Assembly: GCA_934169725.1 (NCBI GenBank)
Contig: CAKPOF010000001.1
Location: 1 to 64,000, forward strand
Direction: 5' to 3'
Length of the DNA: 64,000 nucleotides
DNA from: an uncultured Clostridia bacterium
Lineage (GTDB): Bacteria > Bacillota > Clostridia > TANB77 > CAG-508
Part shown: positions 9,287-18,265 of the stretch, piece by piece
Layout: the number at the start of each line of letters is the position of its first letter
Numbering within the stretch: position 1 is the stretch's first letter
Program-made: the position numbers and the translations under genes
Notes under the pieces: generated by a model
Told to the model about the DNA's origin: nothing
Databases searched by the model: none
Seen by the model: the letters and a program-made list of their open reading frames with translations, nothing else

Positions 9287-9691
9287 ATGATATTTATTGC
9301 AATATTGATAGGCTGTGCATTAGGAGCAATATTAGGAATGAATGCTCCAATGATTTCATATACATATTCAAGTTATTTGGCAATAGCAATTATAGCTGCA
9401 CTTGATTCTGTTTTTGGAGGAATAGCCTCTGTAATGAAGAAGAATTTTGATTTAAAAATATTTATATCAGGTTTTTTTGGAAATGCAATTTTGGCAATAT
9501 TATTAACAATATTAGGACAAAAATTGAATGTAGACATATATTTAGCAGCAATTGTTGTTTTTGTTTGGAGAATGTTTTTAAATCTTGGAACAATTAGAAG
9601 ATATTATGTAGAAAAATGGACAGATGAAATAAAGAAAAAAGCAGAACAAAAAGAAAAAAAGAGTGAAGAAAAGCAAGAAATTAAAGAGTAA
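9287..9691 (+). CDS. sbp: Small basic protein Sbp (DUF1290)
   Basis: A 134-aa membrane protein with three hydrophobic segments (start to about 20; YLAIAIIAALDSVFGGIASV; FFGNAILAILLTILG; IYLAAIVVFVWRMF) and a highly charged C-terminal tail (KKKAEQKEKKSEEK). It matches the small basic protein family encoded upstream of ftsA in Firmicutes; molecular role unknown. SD GAGGGGG precedes ATG. Last gene before the ftsA promoter. Confidence 0.85.
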   Translation: MIFIAILIGCALGAILGMNAPMISYTYSSYLAIAIIAALDSVFGGIASVMKKNFDLKIFISGFFGNAILAILLTILGQKLNVDIYLAAIVVFVWRMFLNLGTIRRYYVEKWTDEIKKKAEQKEKKSEEKQEIKE

Positions 9692-9788
9692 AATTTAATT
9701 ATATAAATAAAAACAAATAAGTGATGAAAAAAGTTTTTTAGTATTACAGCATTGTTGCAAAAATATTACAAAAATATTACAATTACTA

Positions 9789-9817
9789 TTGACTTTTTTT
9801 TTAAAATGTAATATATA
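9789..9817 (+). promoter_or_regulatory. Promoter of ftsA-ftsZ
   Basis: TTGACT (9789-9794), a 17-bp spacer and TATATA (9812-9817), about 40 nt before the ftsA start. It lies in a 166-bp gap after sbp, indicating a separate ftsAZ transcript. Confidence 0.6.
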
Positions 9818-9857
9818 TACACTTAGAAAAAATATACTAATAAATGGAGGAATTAAC

Positions 9858-11087
9858 TTGGCAATCGGTGATATTATTGTAGGTATTGATATTGGTACCA
9901 GTAAAGTTTGCACTGTTGTAGGTGAAGTAAACAATTTTGGTCAAATAGAAATCATAAGCAATGCCTCATATAAATGTAGTGGACTAAAAAAATGTAAAAT
10001 TATAAATGAAGAAGAAATAAGCTTAAGTATAGCCAAAACGATAGAAGATGCTGAAGAAGAAACTAATTTAAAAATAAATTCAGCATATGTAACTATTCCA
10101 GGTAAATATGTAACAATAGTACAGAACATGATAACAAAGGAAGCCAAAGATAAATATTCTGGAATATCTGTTAGAGATGTACAAAATGCCATAATGCAAG
10201 TTAAGGATATAGAAATACCAGATGGAAAAGCACTTATAGATATAGTCCCTGATAAGATTACATTAGACAATGGAACAGTTGTAACAGATCCGGTAGGAAG
10301 CCTAAGCTCAAGTTTTACAATAAGTGCACAAATTATACTTGCTGATAAAGATTATGTAAGACAATTGCATAATATATTTAAAAAAGCAGGATTAGAGATA
10401 GATGGAATAGTACCTACAACTTTAGCAGAAAGAAATTTAGTATTAGATAGTAATGAATTGCATGATAATATAATGTTGTTAGATATAGGTGCTGGAAATA
10501 TCGATATAGGAGTTTTTGAAGCAAGTAGTTTTATATATACAAATTCAATTCCACTAGGTGGAGACAATATAACAAATGATATTGCAGTAGTTTTAAATAT
10601 ATCAGAAGAAGAAGCTGATAAATTAAAAAGGCAATATGGATTAGCATTAAAATCATTTATAGATAATGATAATGATATTATTTTAAATACATCAAAAGAT
10701 GAAAACAAAAATAGAATTATAAAAAGTTCAGAATTAATAGAAATAATTGAAGCAAGAATTGAAGAAATGTTTTCTATAATAAACAAAGATATTACAAACA
10801 ATGGAATAAAACATAAAATTAATAATGTTGTATTAACAGGACAAGGAATTGTAAACATAAATAAAAGTGATGTAGCTGGAAAAATAAATTTGAATATTCC
10901 AGTAAAAATTTCAACAGGAAGAGCAATTAGTACTGTAAAACCAGCATATAGAACTAGTTATGCACTAGTAAGATATATAGCAGCAAGACCATTTGCAAAA
11001 ACTGTTTCAAGCAGTATAGATACACAAAATAATGAAAATTTTTTAAAAAATATAATAGAAAAGATAAAAGAATTTTTCTATACATAA
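9858..11087 (+). CDS. ftsA: Cell-division protein FtsA
   Basis: A 409-aa actin-like ATPase that tethers FtsZ to the membrane. It has the phosphate-1 motif VGIDIGTSKVC (8-18), an SHS2/1C insertion (NSAYVTIPGKYVT ... VRDVQNAI), phosphate-2 LLDIGAGNIDIGVF and the adenosine region VVLTGQGIVNI. The C-terminal end (NFLKNIIEKIKEFFYT) fits an amphipathic membrane helix. The TTG start at 9858 is chosen because GGAGG lies 7 nt upstream; the longer ORF from 9789 would begin inside the -35 box. Confidence 0.9.
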   Translation: MAIGDIIVGIDIGTSKVCTVVGEVNNFGQIEIISNASYKCSGLKKCKIINEEEISLSIAKTIEDAEEETNLKINSAYVTIPGKYVTIVQNMITKEAKDKYSGISVRDVQNAIMQVKDIEIPDGKALIDIVPDKITLDNGTVVTDPVGSLSSSFTISAQIILADKDYVRQLHNIFKKAGLEIDGIVPTTLAERNLVLDSNELHDNIMLLDIGAGNIDIGVFEASSFIYTNSIPLGGDNITNDIAVVLNISEEEADKLKRQYGLALKSFIDNDNDIILNTSKDENKNRIIKSSELIEIIEARIEEMFSIINKDITNNGIKHKINNVVLTGQGIVNINKSDVAGKINLNIPVKISTGRAISTVKPAYRTSYALVRYIAARPFAKTVSSSIDTQNNENFLKNIIEKIKEFFYT

Positions 11088-11132
11088 GTTGTTAATTTTA
11101 AATATATATAAAATGAGGGAGGAAGAAACTAA

Positions 11133-12254
11133 ATGATGGATTACAATGATGATAATAATGTTACAATGATGGATGGAACAGCAACAATAAAAGTTATAGG
11201 TGTTGGAGGAGCAGGAAACAATGCTGTAAATAGAATGATAGAAGCAGGAATAAAAGGAGTTGATTTTATTGCTGTAAATACAGATAGACAAGCTCTTCAA
11301 ACTTCAAAGGCAAATACAAAAATTCAAATAGGGGAAAAAATAACAAGAGGATTAGGAGCAGGAGCAAACCCAGATATAGGAGCACAATCTGCAGAAGAAA
11401 GTAAAGGAGAATTAGCAGAAGTATTAAGAGGAGCTGATATGGTATTTGTTACAGCCGGAATGGGTGGTGGAACAGGTACAGGAGCTGCACCAGTTGTAGC
11501 ACAAGCTGCTAAAGAAATGGGAATATTAACAATAGGTGTTGTTACAAAACCATTTACATTTGAAGGTAAAAAAAGACTTTCACAAGCTGAAAGAGGAATA
11601 GAAAGTTTAAAAGGAAAAGTTGATACATTAGTTGTTATTCCAAATGATAAATTATTACAAATAATTGATAGAAAAACATCAATTATAGAAGCATTTAAAA
11701 TGGCTGACGATGTATTAAGACAAGGTGTACAAGGTATATCTGACTTAATTGCTATACCAGGACTTGTAAACTTAGACTTTGCAGATGTAAAAACAATAAT
11801 GTTAAATCAAGGTATGGCTCATATGGGTGTAGGAAGAGCTTCAGGAGAAAATAGAGCAGAAGATGCTGCTAAAGAAGCAATTCAAAGTCCATTATTAGAG
11901 ACATCAATAGAAGGAGCAAAAGGTGTTATTATAAACATTACTGGTGGAGAAGATTTAGGTTTACATGAAGTAAATACAGCTGCAGAATTAGTTCAACGCA
12001 GTGTAGATCCAGAAGCTAACATTATATTTGGTACAGTTACAGATCCAAGTATGCAAGATGAAATTCAAATTACTGTTATAGCTACAGGATTTGAAAAACC
12101 AGATCAATTATCAAGTATAGGTGTTGATAATATAGTATCAAAAACATGGGAAAAGAAAATTAATTCAATCCCAGCAAGTTCAGAAGTAAGTTCTTCACAA
12201 AATGATTTAGATATACCATCTTTCTTAAGAAAAAATAAAAATAAAAATATGTAA
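11133..12254 (+). CDS. ftsZ: Cell-division GTPase FtsZ
   Basis: A 373-aa tubulin homologue that forms the Z ring. [11 protein letters not shown] (25-35), the tubulin signature GGGTGTG (111-117), the T7 synergy loop ([11 protein letters not shown]) and a C-terminal conserved peptide [11 protein letters not shown] for FtsA/SepF binding are all visible. SD GGGAGGA lies 9 nt before ATG. It follows ftsA directly and is closed by a strong terminator. Confidence 0.97.
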   Translation: MMDYNDDNNVTMMDGTATIKVIGVGGAGNNAVNRMIEAGIKGVDFIAVNTDRQALQTSKANTKIQIGEKITRGLGAGANPDIGAQSAEESKGELAEVLRGADMVFVTAGMGGGTGTGAAPVVAQAAKEMGILTIGVVTKPFTFEGKKRLSQAERGIESLKGKVDTLVVIPNDKLLQIIDRKTSIIEAFKMADDVLRQGVQGISDLIAIPGLVNLDFADVKTIMLNQGMAHMGVGRASGENRAEDAAKEAIQSPLLETSIEGAKGVIINITGGEDLGLHEVNTAAELVQRSVDPEANIIFGTVTDPSMQDEIQITVIATGFEKPDQLSSIGVDNIVSKTWEKKINSIPASSEVSSSQNDLDIPSFLRKNKNKNM

Positions 12255-12271
12255 AAAAAACTCTATAAACG

Positions 12272-12312
12272 AAAAGAAATAATCGAAAAATACCGATTAT
12301 TTCTTTTTTTTT
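12272..12312 (+). terminator. Terminator of ftsZ
   Basis: 14-bp perfect arms AAAAGAAATAATCG (12272-12285) and CGATTATTTCTTTT (12294-12307) run into a T tract. Confidence 0.85.
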
Positions 12313-12376
12313 ACAATAAGAAAAGACAGCTTTTTTAAAATGTAAGTAGTACAATAATTAAGCAGGTGATTATTTT

Positions 12377-13267
12377 ATGACTATATATATAGATGTAATT
12401 TTAATAGAAAATTTATTAATGAACAGTATTATATTATTTGCAACAGGATTAGTTTTAAAAACTAAAATAAGAACAACCAGAATAATAATATCAAGTTTAA
12501 TAGGTGCTATATATACAATTATTGCATACATTTCTCAACTTAGGATATATTCAAATATATTGTTAAAATTCATATTATCTTTAGTAATTGTGTATATAGC
12601 ATTTAACCCCAATAATATAAAACAATTATTAAAAGATATTTTGATTTTTTATTTAACATCATTTGTATTTGGGGGAGCAGCATTTGCATTAATATATATT
12701 GTAAAGCCACAAGAAATACTAAAAAACAATGGATTAATATTGACCAAAAAATCATTAAGAATAGTATTAATGTCAGCAGTAATATCGTTTTCTATAATAA
12801 TTATAGCATTTAAAATTGTAAAAAATAAAATAACAGCCAAAGATATGTATTGTGATATTGATGTGGAATTAAACAATAAAAAAATACAAACAAAAGCAAT
12901 GATAGATACAGGAAATTTTTTAAAAGAACCAATAACCAATACACCTGTAGTAGTAATGGAACATACTCTTTTATATGATAGTATACCAAAAGAAATATTA
13001 AATCATATTGAGGAAATTTTAGGAGGTGACTTTAGTAAAATACCAAAAGAAATAAAAGAAGAATATGAATTAAAATTAAGAGTTATACCATTTTCATCAT
13101 TAGGAAAACAAAATGGAATGTTGTTAGGAATAAAAGCAGATAATATACAAATAAATTATCAAGGAGAAGATAAAGAAAACAACAATATTATTATAGGAAT
13201 CTATAATAAATCTTTAACAAAAAGAGGAGAATACAGAGCATTAATAGGATTAGCAGGAATAAATTGA
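12377..13267 (+). CDS. spoIIGA: Sigma-E processing peptidase SpoIIGA
   Basis: A 296-aa protein with five membrane helices in the N-terminal half and an aspartic-protease-like C-terminal half with [13 protein letters not shown], catalytic Asp177. It removes the pro-sequence of sigma-E in the mother cell after a SpoIIR signal from the forespore. It is directly followed by sigE (16 nt), the universal gene order. SD CAGGTGA lies before ATG. Confidence 0.95.
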   Translation: MTIYIDVILIENLLMNSIILFATGLVLKTKIRTTRIIISSLIGAIYTIIAYISQLRIYSNILLKFILSLVIVYIAFNPNNIKQLLKDILIFYLTSFVFGGAAFALIYIVKPQEILKNNGLILTKKSLRIVLMSAVISFSIIIIAFKIVKNKITAKDMYCDIDVELNNKKIQTKAMIDTGNFLKEPITNTPVVVMEHTLLYDSIPKEILNHIEEILGGDFSKIPKEIKEEYELKLRVIPFSSLGKQNGMLLGIKADNIQINYQGEDKENNNIIIGIYNKSLTKRGEYRALIGLAGIN

Positions 13268-13283
13268 TGGAAGGAGGAAAAAA

Positions 13284-14022
13284 TTGAAGATTATTGATTT
13301 TGTTAAAAATAGTATACATACAATTTGTGCTAAATATATAAATGAAAATGAAGAAATAGAATATTTACCAATTTTTTATATAGCAGGTAGTCAAACATTA
13401 CCACCACCATTACCTCCAGAAGAAGAGGAAAAATACATAAAAAAATTATCTGAGAATAATAATTTAGAGGCAAGACAAATTTTAGTAGAAAGAAATTTAA
13501 GACTAGTTGTGTACATAGCCAAAAAATTTGAAAACACTGGAGTAGGAATAGAGGATTTAATATCAATAGGTACAATAGGTCTTATGAAAGGAGTAAATAC
13601 ATTTAATAATGAAAAAAAGATAAAATTAGCAACATATGCTTCAAGATGTATTGAAAACGAAATTTTAATGCATTTAAGAAAAAGTAATAGAATAAAAGGA
13701 GAAATATCAATAGATGAACCATTAAATAAGGATGGAGATGGAAACGAATTGTTACTTTCAGACATATTAGGAACAGAACCAGATGTTACATCAAGAAATT
13801 TAGAAGATGAAGTTGATAAAAAGTTACTAAGAGCTGCAGTTTTAAAGTTAAATGAGAGAGAAAAAGAAATAATGGAAATGAGATTTGGTTTTAGAAATGG
13901 GAAAGAAAAAACGCAAAAAGAAGTTGCAGATGAATTACGGAATTTCACAGAGTTATATTTCAAGATTAGAGAAAAAAATAATTAATAAGATGAAAAAAGA
14001 CATCGTAAGTAAGATTGGATAG
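13284..14022 (+). CDS. sigE: Sporulation sigma factor SigE, requires +1 frameshift at CGG (extra C at 13938)
   Basis: Mother-cell sigma factor. The pro-region ends near [17 protein letters not shown]; region 2 ([30 protein letters not shown]), [16 protein letters not shown] and region 4 ([24 protein letters not shown]) are intact. At 13938 the zero frame reads TTA CGG AAT and continues only to a wrong 233-aa end. Skipping the C gives TTA GGA ATT TCA CAG, and the frame then encodes the expected helix-turn-helix end [14 protein letters not shown], stopping at 14022 (245 aa, close to the usual 239). The TTG start has AAGGAGG 6 nt upstream. The same C-before-GGA event recurs in plsC and engB. Alternatives are an assembly error or a real mutation. 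Confidence 0.9.
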
Positions 14023-14032
14023 GTAAATACAC

Positions 14033-14061
14033 TTGAAAATTTACATAAAATGTGATATAAA
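14033..14061 (+). promoter_or_regulatory. Promoter of HTH gene between sigE and sigG
   Basis: TTGAAA (14033-14038), a 17-bp spacer and TATAAA (14056-14061), 50 nt upstream of the start. Confidence 0.55.
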
Positions 14062-14110
14062 TAAATATGAAACAATAAATATATCCATAACTTAATTAAG
14101 GAGGAAAAAA

Positions 14111-14623
14111 ATGAATTACGATTATTTAAAAGTATTTTGGAAAGAAAGAAAGGCTATAAAAGTCTCTCAGAAAAAAATTGCTGATTATTTAGAATGTTCT
14201 GATGGAGTAATTTGCCTTAAAGAAAGAGGAGAAAGGGATTTTACAGCTTATGAATTACATCGGATTTATAAAAAATTTGGTATAGAAGCTGGTTTTCTAA
14301 AAGTATATCAGGTTATTGATACAGGAAAAATAGAAGAAATATTAGAAAAAAATACTGTTAACCAAATAGTAAGTTTTGGCTTGGATGAATTGACGGGAAT
14401 AGAAGAAAAAGATTATAAGAAGATAACAGTGTATACACTAGAAAAAATAAAAAAAATAATAGAGTATAAAATTAAATATGAAATGAAAGATGAAGACATA
14501 GAATTTATAAAGTTAAAGCCAAATGAAAAAAAGGAGTTAAAAAAGTTAATGGAACTTTATTACAAAAAAGATGGTAACATCAAAAGAGTATTAGAGCTTC
14601 TTAAAGTTGCAATACGTCCATAA
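14111..14623 (+). CDS. XRE-type helix-turn-helix protein, unknown role
   Basis: A 170-aa protein. The N-terminus resembles an XRE/Cro HTH (VSQKKIADYLECSDGVICLKE, 19-39; TAYELHRIYKKFGI). The C-terminal 90 residues are a charged helical segment I do not recognise. It has its own promoter, a good SD (AAGGAGG) and a terminator, and separates sigE from sigG, which are usually adjacent. Codon 51 (14261-14263) is an in-frame CGG; a +1 shift there would stop after eight codons, so the zero frame seems meant. The gene looks like an insertion into the sporulation cluster. Confidence 0.7.
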   Translation: MNYDYLKVFWKERKAIKVSQKKIADYLECSDGVICLKERGERDFTAYELHRIYKKFGIEAGFLKVYQVIDTGKIEEILEKNTVNQIVSFGLDELTGIEEKDYKKITVYTLEKIKKIIEYKIKYEMKDEDIEFIKLKPNEKKELKKLMELYYKKDGNIKRVLELLKVAIRP

Positions 14624-14630
14624 TAATCGT

Positions 14631-14668
14631 AAAATAGCAAAGATTTTTATTTTTGCTATTTTTTCTTT
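14631..14668 (+). terminator. Terminator of HTH gene
   Basis: AAAATAGCAAA (14631-14641) pairs with TTTGCTATTTT (14652-14662), followed by TTCTTTTT. Confidence 0.75.
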
Positions 14669-14670
14669 TT

Positions 14671-14760
14671 ATATACTAGGAAATTTATCATTTCCTAGTA
14701 CATAAAAATGCTATAATCACTATCGCCTTTGAGATTTTCTCATTTTATATTATTGCGGAA
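14671..14760 (+). repeat. Dispersed repeat family 2, copy A
   Basis: A hairpin ACTAGGAAAT/ATTTCCTAGT (14675-14699) is followed by CTATAATCACTATCGCCTTT and GAGATTTTCTCATTTT. The same layout (hairpin, then an ATCGC tract, then AGATTTTCT.CTTTT) recurs at 22632-22716, and the hairpin part at 18656-18686. Each copy directly follows a terminator. Confidence 0.6.
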
Positions 14761-14817
14761 TAGAAAACTTTTTTTTGGAAATACTGATAATAAGTATAAA
14801 AAAAGGAGGTTTTCTTT

Positions 14818-15591
14818 TTGCTAAATAAAGTAGAAATTTGTGGAGTAAATACATCAAATTTACCATTACTAACTAGAGAAGAAAAAGAAGAACTTTTTGT
14901 GAAAATAAAAGCTGGTAATGAGGAGGCAAGAAAAAAATTTATAAAGGGAAACTTAAGATTAGTATTAAGTGTTATACAAAGGTTTTACGGAAGGGGAGAA
15001 AATGTAGATGACCTATTTCAAGTAGGGTGTGTAGGTTTAATAAAAGCAATAGACAATTTTGACTTGAGTCAAAATGTACAATTTAGCACATATGCAGTGC
15101 CAATGATTATAGGAGAAGTAAAAAGATATCTAAGAGATAATAATAGCATTAGAGTTAGTAGATCAATAAGAGATTTGGCATATAAAGTTATACAATTTAA
15201 AGAAAAATATACAAAAGATAATGGAAAAGAGCCTAATGTAGAAGAAATTGCAAAAGAACTAGAAGTGACCAAAGAAGATGTTGCATTTAGTTTAGATGCT
15301 ATTCAAGATCCTGTATCATTGCAAGAACCTGTTTATAATGATGGCTCAGAAAGTATATATATTATGGACCAGGTAAAAGATAGTAAAAACACAGATGAAA
15401 TGTGGGCAGAAAAAATAACAATAAAAGGAGCGATGCAAAAATTATCAGATAAAGAAAGAATGATTATAACAAAAAGATTTTTTGATGGTAGAACACAGAT
15501 GGAAGTTGCAGATGAAATTGGAATATCACAAGCACAAGTTTCTAGATTGGAAAAAACAGCAATACAACATATAAAAAGATTATATAAATAA
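14818..15591 (+). CDS. sigG: Forespore sigma factor SigG
   Basis: A 257-aa protein almost collinear with SigG: N-terminal NKVEICGVNTSNLPLL, region 2 GNLRLVLSVIQRFYGRGENVDDLFQVGCVGL, STYAVPMIIGEVKRYLRDNN, region 3 and region 4 (LSDKERMIITKRFF; EVADEIGISQAQVSRLEK). It directs late forespore transcription. The TTG start at 14818 has AAGGAGG about 8 nt upstream, and the first residues align with the family. It is unbroken, in contrast to sigE. Confidence 0.95.
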   Translation: MLNKVEICGVNTSNLPLLTREEKEELFVKIKAGNEEARKKFIKGNLRLVLSVIQRFYGRGENVDDLFQVGCVGLIKAIDNFDLSQNVQFSTYAVPMIIGEVKRYLRDNNSIRVSRSIRDLAYKVIQFKEKYTKDNGKEPNVEEIAKELEVTKEDVAFSLDAIQDPVSLQEPVYNDGSESIYIMDQVKDSKNTDEMWAEKITIKGAMQKLSDKERMIITKRFFDGRTQMEVADEIGISQAQVSRLEKTAIQHIKRLYK

Positions 15592-15658
15592 AAATAAATA
15601 TAGAATAAATTGAACAAAATGAAATAATAATTAAATAGATAATAAAAGGAGGAATAAT

Positions 15659-15895
15659 ATGCAGGAAAAAGGATTAGATTTTAAACATAAAGAAGTTGTA
15701 AATATTAATGATGGAAAAAGATTGGGATATGTTCAAGATGTTTGTGCAGATTTAGAAACAGGAAATATAACACATATAATTGTTCCTGGTTCAGGAAGTA
15801 AATTAATGAATTTTTTTAAAACAAATAATGAAATTTCTATTCCATGGAAAAAAGTAAAATGCATAGGAGAAGATTTAATTTTAGTAGATATATAA
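15659..15895 (+). CDS. YlmC/YmxH-family PRC-barrel sporulation protein
   Basis: A 78-aa PRC-barrel protein (LDFKHKEVVNINDGKRLGYV; GNITHIIVPG; ISIPWKKVKCIGEDLILVDI). Members are encoded beside sigG or other sporulation genes; YmxH and YlmC are sporulation-associated proteins of unknown biochemistry. SD AAGGAGG precedes ATG. It is 67 bp after sigG and possibly co-transcribed. Confidence 0.85.
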   Translation: MQEKGLDFKHKEVVNINDGKRLGYVQDVCADLETGNITHIIVPGSGSKLMNFFKTNNEISIPWKKVKCIGEDLILVDI

Positions 15896-15916
15896 TGATT
15901 TATTATATGTCTACTA

Positions 15917-15945
15917 TTGATTTTTTGGACTTTTTAAAGTATAAT
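15917..15945 (+). promoter_or_regulatory. Promoter of alaS
   Basis: TTGATT (15917-15922), a 17-bp spacer and TATAAT (15940-15945), 38 nt before the alaS start. The leader is too short for a T-box. Confidence 0.65.
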
Positions 15946-15983
15946 TTAATAGCAAAAAGAGAGAAAAGAAGGGAAGTTATTTA

Positions 15984-17741
15984 ATGAAAGCAATAGAAAT
16001 TAGAAATAAATATTTAGAATTTTTTAAGAAGAATGGACATGCAATTATACCATCTGCATCATTAATACCTGAAAATGATCCATCAGTATTATTCACAACA
16101 GCTGGAATGCAACCATTAGTACCATACTTATTAGGAGAAAAACATCCAGAAGGTACAAGATTAACAGATTATCAAAAATGTTTAAGAACAAATGATATAG
16201 ATGAAGTAGGAGATAATAGACATTTGACATATTTTGAAATGTTAGGAAATTGGTCATTAGGAGATTACTTTAAAGAAGAATCTATAAAAATGAGTTTTGA
16301 ATTTCTAACAAAAGAATTACAAATACCAGTAGAAAAATTATCAGTAACATGTTTTGCTGGTGATGAAGATTGTCCAAAAGATGAAATATCAGCAGAATGT
16401 TGGAAAAAAGCTGGGATATTAGATGGACATATTTATTTTTATGGAAAAGATGATAACTGGTGGATTGCAGGAGAAGAAGGACCATGTGGACCTGATACAG
16501 AAATGTTTTACGATACTGGTAAACCTGTATGTGGACCTGATTGCCAACCAAGTTGTGATTGTGGTAAATATGTAGAAATATGGAATAATGTTTTTATGGA
16601 ATATTATAAAGATAAAAATGGATATTCAAAATTAAAACAGAAAAATGTAGATACAGGTTTGGGACTTGAGAGAATGGCAATGCTATTACAAGGAAAAGAA
16701 ACACCTTTTGATACAGAATTATTTTTACCAGTAATGAAAAAAATAGAAGAACTTCAAAATATTGATAATATAGAAAGTAGAAGAATTATAGCAGAACACT
16801 TACGTTCAAGTATGATGATAATATCAGATGGTGGTAGACCAAGCAATATAGATAGAGGATATGTATTAAGAAGATTAATTCGTAGAATGATAAGACATAT
16901 GAACAAATTGCAAATAGATTTATCAGAATTAATTATTTTAATAGATGTTAGTATAGATAATTTAAAAGAAATGTATCCAGATTTAGAAAAAAATAGAGAA
17001 ACAATAAAAAACGTTATAAATGAAGAAAAAGATAAGTTTGTAAAAACGCTAAATCATGGTGAAAAAGAATTTAATAAAGAAATTCAAAAAGCAAAACAAG
17101 AAGGAAAAAATAAAATAGATGCAAAAATAGTATTTAGATTATATGATACATATGGATTTCCACCAGAAGTGACAAAAGAGTTGGCAGAAGAAAACAATAT
17201 GGAAGTAGATTTAGAAGGATTTGAAAAGCTATTTAAAGCACATCAAGACAAATCTAGAATGGGAAGCACACAAAAGTTTAAAGGTGGACTAGCAGACCAA
17301 AATGAAAAAACTATAGCATATCATACAGCAACACATTTATTACATCAAGCATTAAGAACAGTATTAGGAGATCATGTAAAACAAAGCGGATCAAATATTA
17401 CAGAAGAAAGATTAAGATTTGATTTTACACATCCTCAAAAAATGACTAAAGAAGAAATAAAAGAAGTAGAAGATTTAGTCAATGAACAAATAAAAAGAGA
17501 TTTAAAAGTTACTTGTGAAGAAATGAGCTATGAAGATGCAAAAAAGTCAGGAGCTATAGGATTATTTACTGATAAATATGGGGACAAAGTAAAAGTATAT
17601 ACAATAGGAGATTTTAGTAAAGAAATTTGTGGAGGACCTCATGTAACTCATACAGGAGATATGGGAAGATTTAAAATAAAAAAAGAAGAATCTAGTTCAT
17701 CAGGTGTTAGAAGAATAAAAGCTGTACTAATAAAAGAATAA
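15984..17741 (+). CDS. alaS: Alanyl-tRNA synthetase, short form lacking the C-terminal domain
   Basis: 585 aa against about 875 for usual bacterial AlaRS. Catalytic class II core (FTTAGMQPLVPYLLG, DVGDNRHLTYFEMLGNWSLG-like region, TGLGLERMAMLLQ), tRNA-recognition helices (RLIRRMIRHM) and the editing domain (HTATHLLHQAL; ICGGPHVTHTG) are present. It ends right after the editing domain (SSSSGVRRIKAVLI); the oligomerisation coiled coil and C-Ala domain are missing. The stop is followed at once by the hinT leader, so this is not a window or frameshift artefact. An extra cysteine cluster (CGPDCQPSCDCGKY) lies in the catalytic domain. Short AlaRS forms are known in some reduced lineages. Confidence 0.92.
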   Translation: MKAIEIRNKYLEFFKKNGHAIIPSASLIPENDPSVLFTTAGMQPLVPYLLGEKHPEGTRLTDYQKCLRTNDIDEVGDNRHLTYFEMLGNWSLGDYFKEESIKMSFEFLTKELQIPVEKLSVTCFAGDEDCPKDEISAECWKKAGILDGHIYFYGKDDNWWIAGEEGPCGPDTEMFYDTGKPVCGPDCQPSCDCGKYVEIWNNVFMEYYKDKNGYSKLKQKNVDTGLGLERMAMLLQGKETPFDTELFLPVMKKIEELQNIDNIESRRIIAEHLRSSMMIISDGGRPSNIDRGYVLRRLIRRMIRHMNKLQIDLSELIILIDVSIDNLKEMYPDLEKNRETIKNVINEEKDKFVKTLNHGEKEFNKEIQKAKQEGKNKIDAKIVFRLYDTYGFPPEVTKELAEENNMEVDLEGFEKLFKAHQDKSRMGSTQKFKGGLADQNEKTIAYHTATHLLHQALRTVLGDHVKQSGSNITEERLRFDFTHPQKMTKEEIKEVEDLVNEQIKRDLKVTCEEMSYEDAKKSGAIGLFTDKYGDKVKVYTIGDFSKEICGGPHVTHTGDMGRFKIKKEESSSSGVRRIKAVLIKE

Positions 17742-17764
17742 ATAACTTAATTTAAATTTTATAT

Positions 17765-17805
17765 AAGGAGGCGTATGATTTTTATATCATACAAAAAGAA
17801 ATATG
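17765..17805 (+). promoter_or_regulatory. Ribosome site with hairpin between SD and start (hinT)
   Basis: AAGGAGG at 17765-17771 is 31 nt from ATG 17803. The gap contains a perfect 7-bp hairpin GTATGAT-ttttat-ATCATAC (17773-17792). Removing it leaves 11 nt, a workable spacing. One of five such sites in the window. Confidence 0.7.
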
Positions 17806-18147
17806 GAAGATTGTTTATTTTGTAAAATAGTAAAAGGTGAAATACCATCTAATAAGGTATATGAAGATGAAGATGTTTTAGCTTTTTATGATATAAATCC
17901 TGCTGCACCAATACATATACTAGCTATACCAAAAAAACATATAAGTACACATAATGAAATTGAAGAAAGCGACGAAAAAATAATAGCAAAAATTCACAAA
18001 GTAATAAATAATATAGCAGAAGAAAAAGGATTTAAGGAAGATGGATACAGAATTATAGTAAACTGCGGTAAAGATGGAGGACAAGAAGTTAATCATTTAC
18101 ATTTTCATATATTAGCAGGTAAAAAATTAGGAGAAAAAATTGTATAA
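17803..18147 (+). CDS. hinT: HIT-family nucleotide phosphoramidase (HinT-like)
   Basis: A 114-aa HIT protein. CxxC at Cys4/Cys7 (a zinc-binding pair in many HinTs), LAFYDINPAAPIHILAIPKKH and the catalytic HIT triad HLHFHIL (His98, His100, His102). It hydrolyses AMP-lysine and similar phosphoramidates in the cytoplasm. The start is supported by family alignment and by the hairpin-spaced SD. It follows alaS by 61 bp and may share its transcript. A terminator follows. Confidence 0.92.
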   Translation: MEDCLFCKIVKGEIPSNKVYEDEDVLAFYDINPAAPIHILAIPKKHISTHNEIEESDEKIIAKIHKVINNIAEEKGFKEDGYRIIVNCGKDGGQEVNHLHFHILAGKKLGEKIV

Positions 18148-18173
18148 AATTGGAAATTTTAAAATATGAACAT

Positions 18174-18199
18174 AAAAGCCTTGATTATCAAGGCTTTTT
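18174..18199 (+). terminator. Terminator of hinT
   Basis: AAAAGCCTTGA (18174-18184) pairs with TCAAGGCTTTT (18188-18198), followed by T. Confidence 0.8.
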
Positions 18200-18229
18200 A
18201 TGATAAAATAATAGCAAGTTTGTATAAGT

Positions 18230-18265
18230 GAGGTGAAAAACTTAGAAAATTCTAAGCTTAATATG
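18230..18265 (+). promoter_or_regulatory. Ribosome site with hairpin between SD and start (hypothetical gene)
   Basis: GAGGTG at 18230-18235 is 27 nt from ATG 18263. The hairpin CTTAGA-aaat-TCTAAG (18241-18256) fills the gap, leaving 11 nt. A GTG at 18233 is in frame but overlaps the SD itself, so ATG 18263 is preferred. Confidence 0.55.

Noticed and set aside
13284..13985. sigE as a simple pseudogene
   Set aside because: There is a single one-base change only, with both frames perfectly conserved, and the same C-before-GGA change occurs in plsC and engB; ordinary decay does not do this.
15896..15983. T-box riboswitch before alaS (also before serS and gltX)
   Set aside because: Leaders are too short and lack the T-box sequence and specifier stem.
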